Source of the DNA: Kalaharituber pfeilii
Taxonomy: Eukaryota; Ascomycota; Pezizomycetes; Pezizales; Pezizaceae
Direction of reading: 5' to 3'
Length of the DNA: 64,000 nucleotides
Assembly: GCA_015179045.1 (NCBI GenBank)
Contig: WHUZ01000143.1
Span: 30,981 to 94,980, forward strand
The notes beneath the pieces are model-generated. The model did no database searches and was not told the DNA's origin. It saw only the letters and a program-made list of their open reading frames with translations. A program made the position numbers and the translations under genes. Positions 62,586 through 64,000 of this stretch are shown here, piece after piece. How positions within the stretch are numbered: the stretch's first letter is position 1; every line of letters starts with the position of its first letter.

Positions 62586-63335
62586 GGTCTCTAGGAGATA
62601 AGTTGTACATTTTAAAAGTGTATTTATAGGCCTCTCTATTCTTTCTATCCTCTTGAAATTCTTTTCTCTTTACCGGTATCCAATATCAAGACTTCGGAAC
62701 TCATACTACGCTTCGAGACCCTTAATCCTCATACTATACTTCAAGCACTTTATGAATATGGCAACCAATTCTACCTCAATTCGTGACGCCTTTCTTGCCA
62801 GCCTAGCTGGCCGATATTCTTCAGTTAAAGACCAGCATACTATTTTGAACTCTCATCATCATAGTTATCTGTATGAAAGATGTATGATTTTGCGGCGAAA
62901 AGTATCAGATACTGAGCAGGAGATTTTGTGTATGTGTGCCGGGCCATTCGTAACAACGTTCCAGTGGCCACTGGCCCGGACCAGTGGCCACTAGCCCGGA
63001 CTACTCAACGGAACGCTGGTTCGTGATCACACACTAGTACAACGCATTGACCTTTTTGTTCTGCGCACAGAACTACAACAGAATGTTGGTATGTTGGTGG
63101 CTGTTAAAATACTAGAAGGTTCGGAATTGTAATTGTCTAAATCATTTGTTTATTTTTTTGTTTTATTTACTCAAGTATTTAAACTTGATATTTTTCCATG
63201 CTGTCGGTATTTTGAATGTATTCTACATATATCGCATTCTGTACCATACACTTCTCTAGTATACAACGCCAAGCCTATCTTATTTACCTAAACTGGTAAT
63301 TACTTTTCAGCCTCATTCCTTAACAATCTTTACCT
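62586..63335. other. AT-rich region with a possible small ORF
   Basis: An ORF from ATG 62752 to 62994 (MATNSTSIRDAFLASLAGRY after a first Met-Asn, then VKDQHTILNSHHHSYLYERC) may be the first exon of something but has no recognised domain. A 20-bp direct repeat CAGTGGCCACTGGCCCGGAC / CAGTGGCCACTAGCCCGGAC lies at 62963-63002. Confidence 0.35.
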
Positions 63336-63700
63336 ATGGAGCCTTTTACACCCGAAATTCGCCATCAATTCGAGCTATATATTCAATCTCGGGATCATAC
63401 AAATAGATATCAAATGGAACCTCAGAAGTTACGTGAAATCCGAATTTTCTGTCGTGATCCAGAACGGCCCGTGTCTTCAGCAGCTGAGAATAATGTTAAA
63501 ACTCTTGCTAAGGTAAGTATAACCTATAATGAGATTAATAAGATATTAACAAATTAGAAATTTTTTATTAATGAGGATGGCGTTCTAATGCGCAAAGCGA
63601 ATCCTCCCCAAAACGAATACCATCGTGAGGTTATTATAGAAGATCGAGCATTTGACATTATTCAAGATGTTCATTGCAATCTTGAAGCTGTTTTTCCTGT
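63336..63700 (+). CDS. gene start, possible integrase-type zinc-binding segment
   Basis: Exon 1 is 63336-63512 (MEPFTPEIRHQFELYIQSRD ...), then a 45-bp GTAAGT...TTAG intron (63513-63557). Exon 2 gives FFINEDGVLMRKANPPQNEY, then HREVIIEDRAFDIIQDVHCN. The layout INEDGVLMRK, then HREV, then IIQDVHCN, resembles the region ahead of the His-His-Cys-Cys zinc-binding motif of retroviral-type integrases and of transposon integrase-like proteins. That similarity is from memory of the pattern only. The frame then runs into the tandem repeat at 63686 and is probably destroyed there. 5' end intact, 3' end unknown. Confidence 0.45.
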
Positions 63701-64000
63701 CGCCGGAGGGGGTCATTCATCACGCTGTATTTTTTTTGCCCTGTCGCCGGAGGGGTCCTTGATGAAGCTGATTTTTCCTGTCACTGGAGAGGTCCTTGAT
63801 AAAGCTGTTTTTTTCCTGTCGCTGGGGGTCCTTGATGAAGCTGTGTTTTCCTGTCGCCGGAGGGGTCCTTGCTGCTGCTGTTTTTTTTTTTTTCGCCGGA
63901 GACGGTCCTTAATGAAGCTGTTTTTTCCTGTCGCTGGAGGGGTCCTTGGTAGAGCTGTGTTTTCCTGTGGCAGGGAGAGGTCTTTAGTGACGCTGTTTTA
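63686..64000. repeat. tandem repeat, ~35-43 bp units, running off the window
   Basis: Units of CCTGTCGCCGGAGGGGTCCT, TGATGAAGCTG and a T run, about eight copies with variable T-run length (starts near 63696, 63739, 63777, 63815, 63850, 63893, 63929 and 63964). Continues to the window edge. Confidence 0.88.

Overview
This is a window of a filamentous fungal genome, most likely an ascomycete. Evidence for this: the protein genes carry short spliceosomal introns (45-80 bp), the non-LTR retrotransposons have a Tad-like layout (ORF1 with one zinc knuckle; ORF2 with endonuclease, reverse transcriptase and RNase H), MITEs are abundant, and there is a secreted DUF1524/HNH nuclease gene of the kind found in fungi. 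I do not assign a genus. The window is gene-poor and dominated by nested transposable elements.

Layout. 0.6-2.2 kb: a 5'-truncated LINE (called LINE-B here). 3.6-12.4 kb: an almost perfect palindrome with 3,941-bp arms and an 898-bp loop, carrying two divergent copies of the HNH nuclease gene plus mirrored MITEs and retroposon scraps. 12.4-15.4 kb and 22.9-23.4 kb: ORF1-only retroposons, the second split by a 7,458-bp TIR transposon (15,465-22,922; 9-bp target duplications) that carries a helicase fragment, an unknown multi-exon gene and many internal repeats. 23.4-34.4 kb: decayed LINE pieces, an unknown two-exon gene and many tiny retroposon insertions. 34.6-41 kb: a 99-bp MITE sharing the TIRs of the 7.5-kb element, an intact unknown gene (35,404-36,371), a third ORF1-only retroposon, a foldback element and a tRNA-Gly. 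42-46 kb: a hAT-like MITE and a decayed gene with a 25-bp minisatellite as its leader. 49-57 kb: LINE-C remnants and a near full-length LINE-A (5.7 kb, minus strand) inserted in a LINE-B fragment. 58-64 kb: a second hAT-like MITE, a four-exon hypothetical gene, tandem repeats, and the start of a gene with a possible integrase-type zinc-binding segment.

The most striking signal is a set of about 20 ultra-short poly(A)-tailed insertions (35-70 bp). Most are flanked by 9-15 bp target-site duplications. They fall into two families matching the last ~40 nt of LINE-A and LINE-B. They are not randomly truncated: clear family-A copies begin at the same base (GCCCTGCC...), and most family-B copies begin near CGCCATAGCCC, in each case at the base of a possible hairpin. 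This looks like a discrete small polyadenylated template being retroposed. Three ORF1-only elements ending in the family-B tail form a second class of non-autonomous passengers. Calls rest on reading the sequence; no database search was possible.
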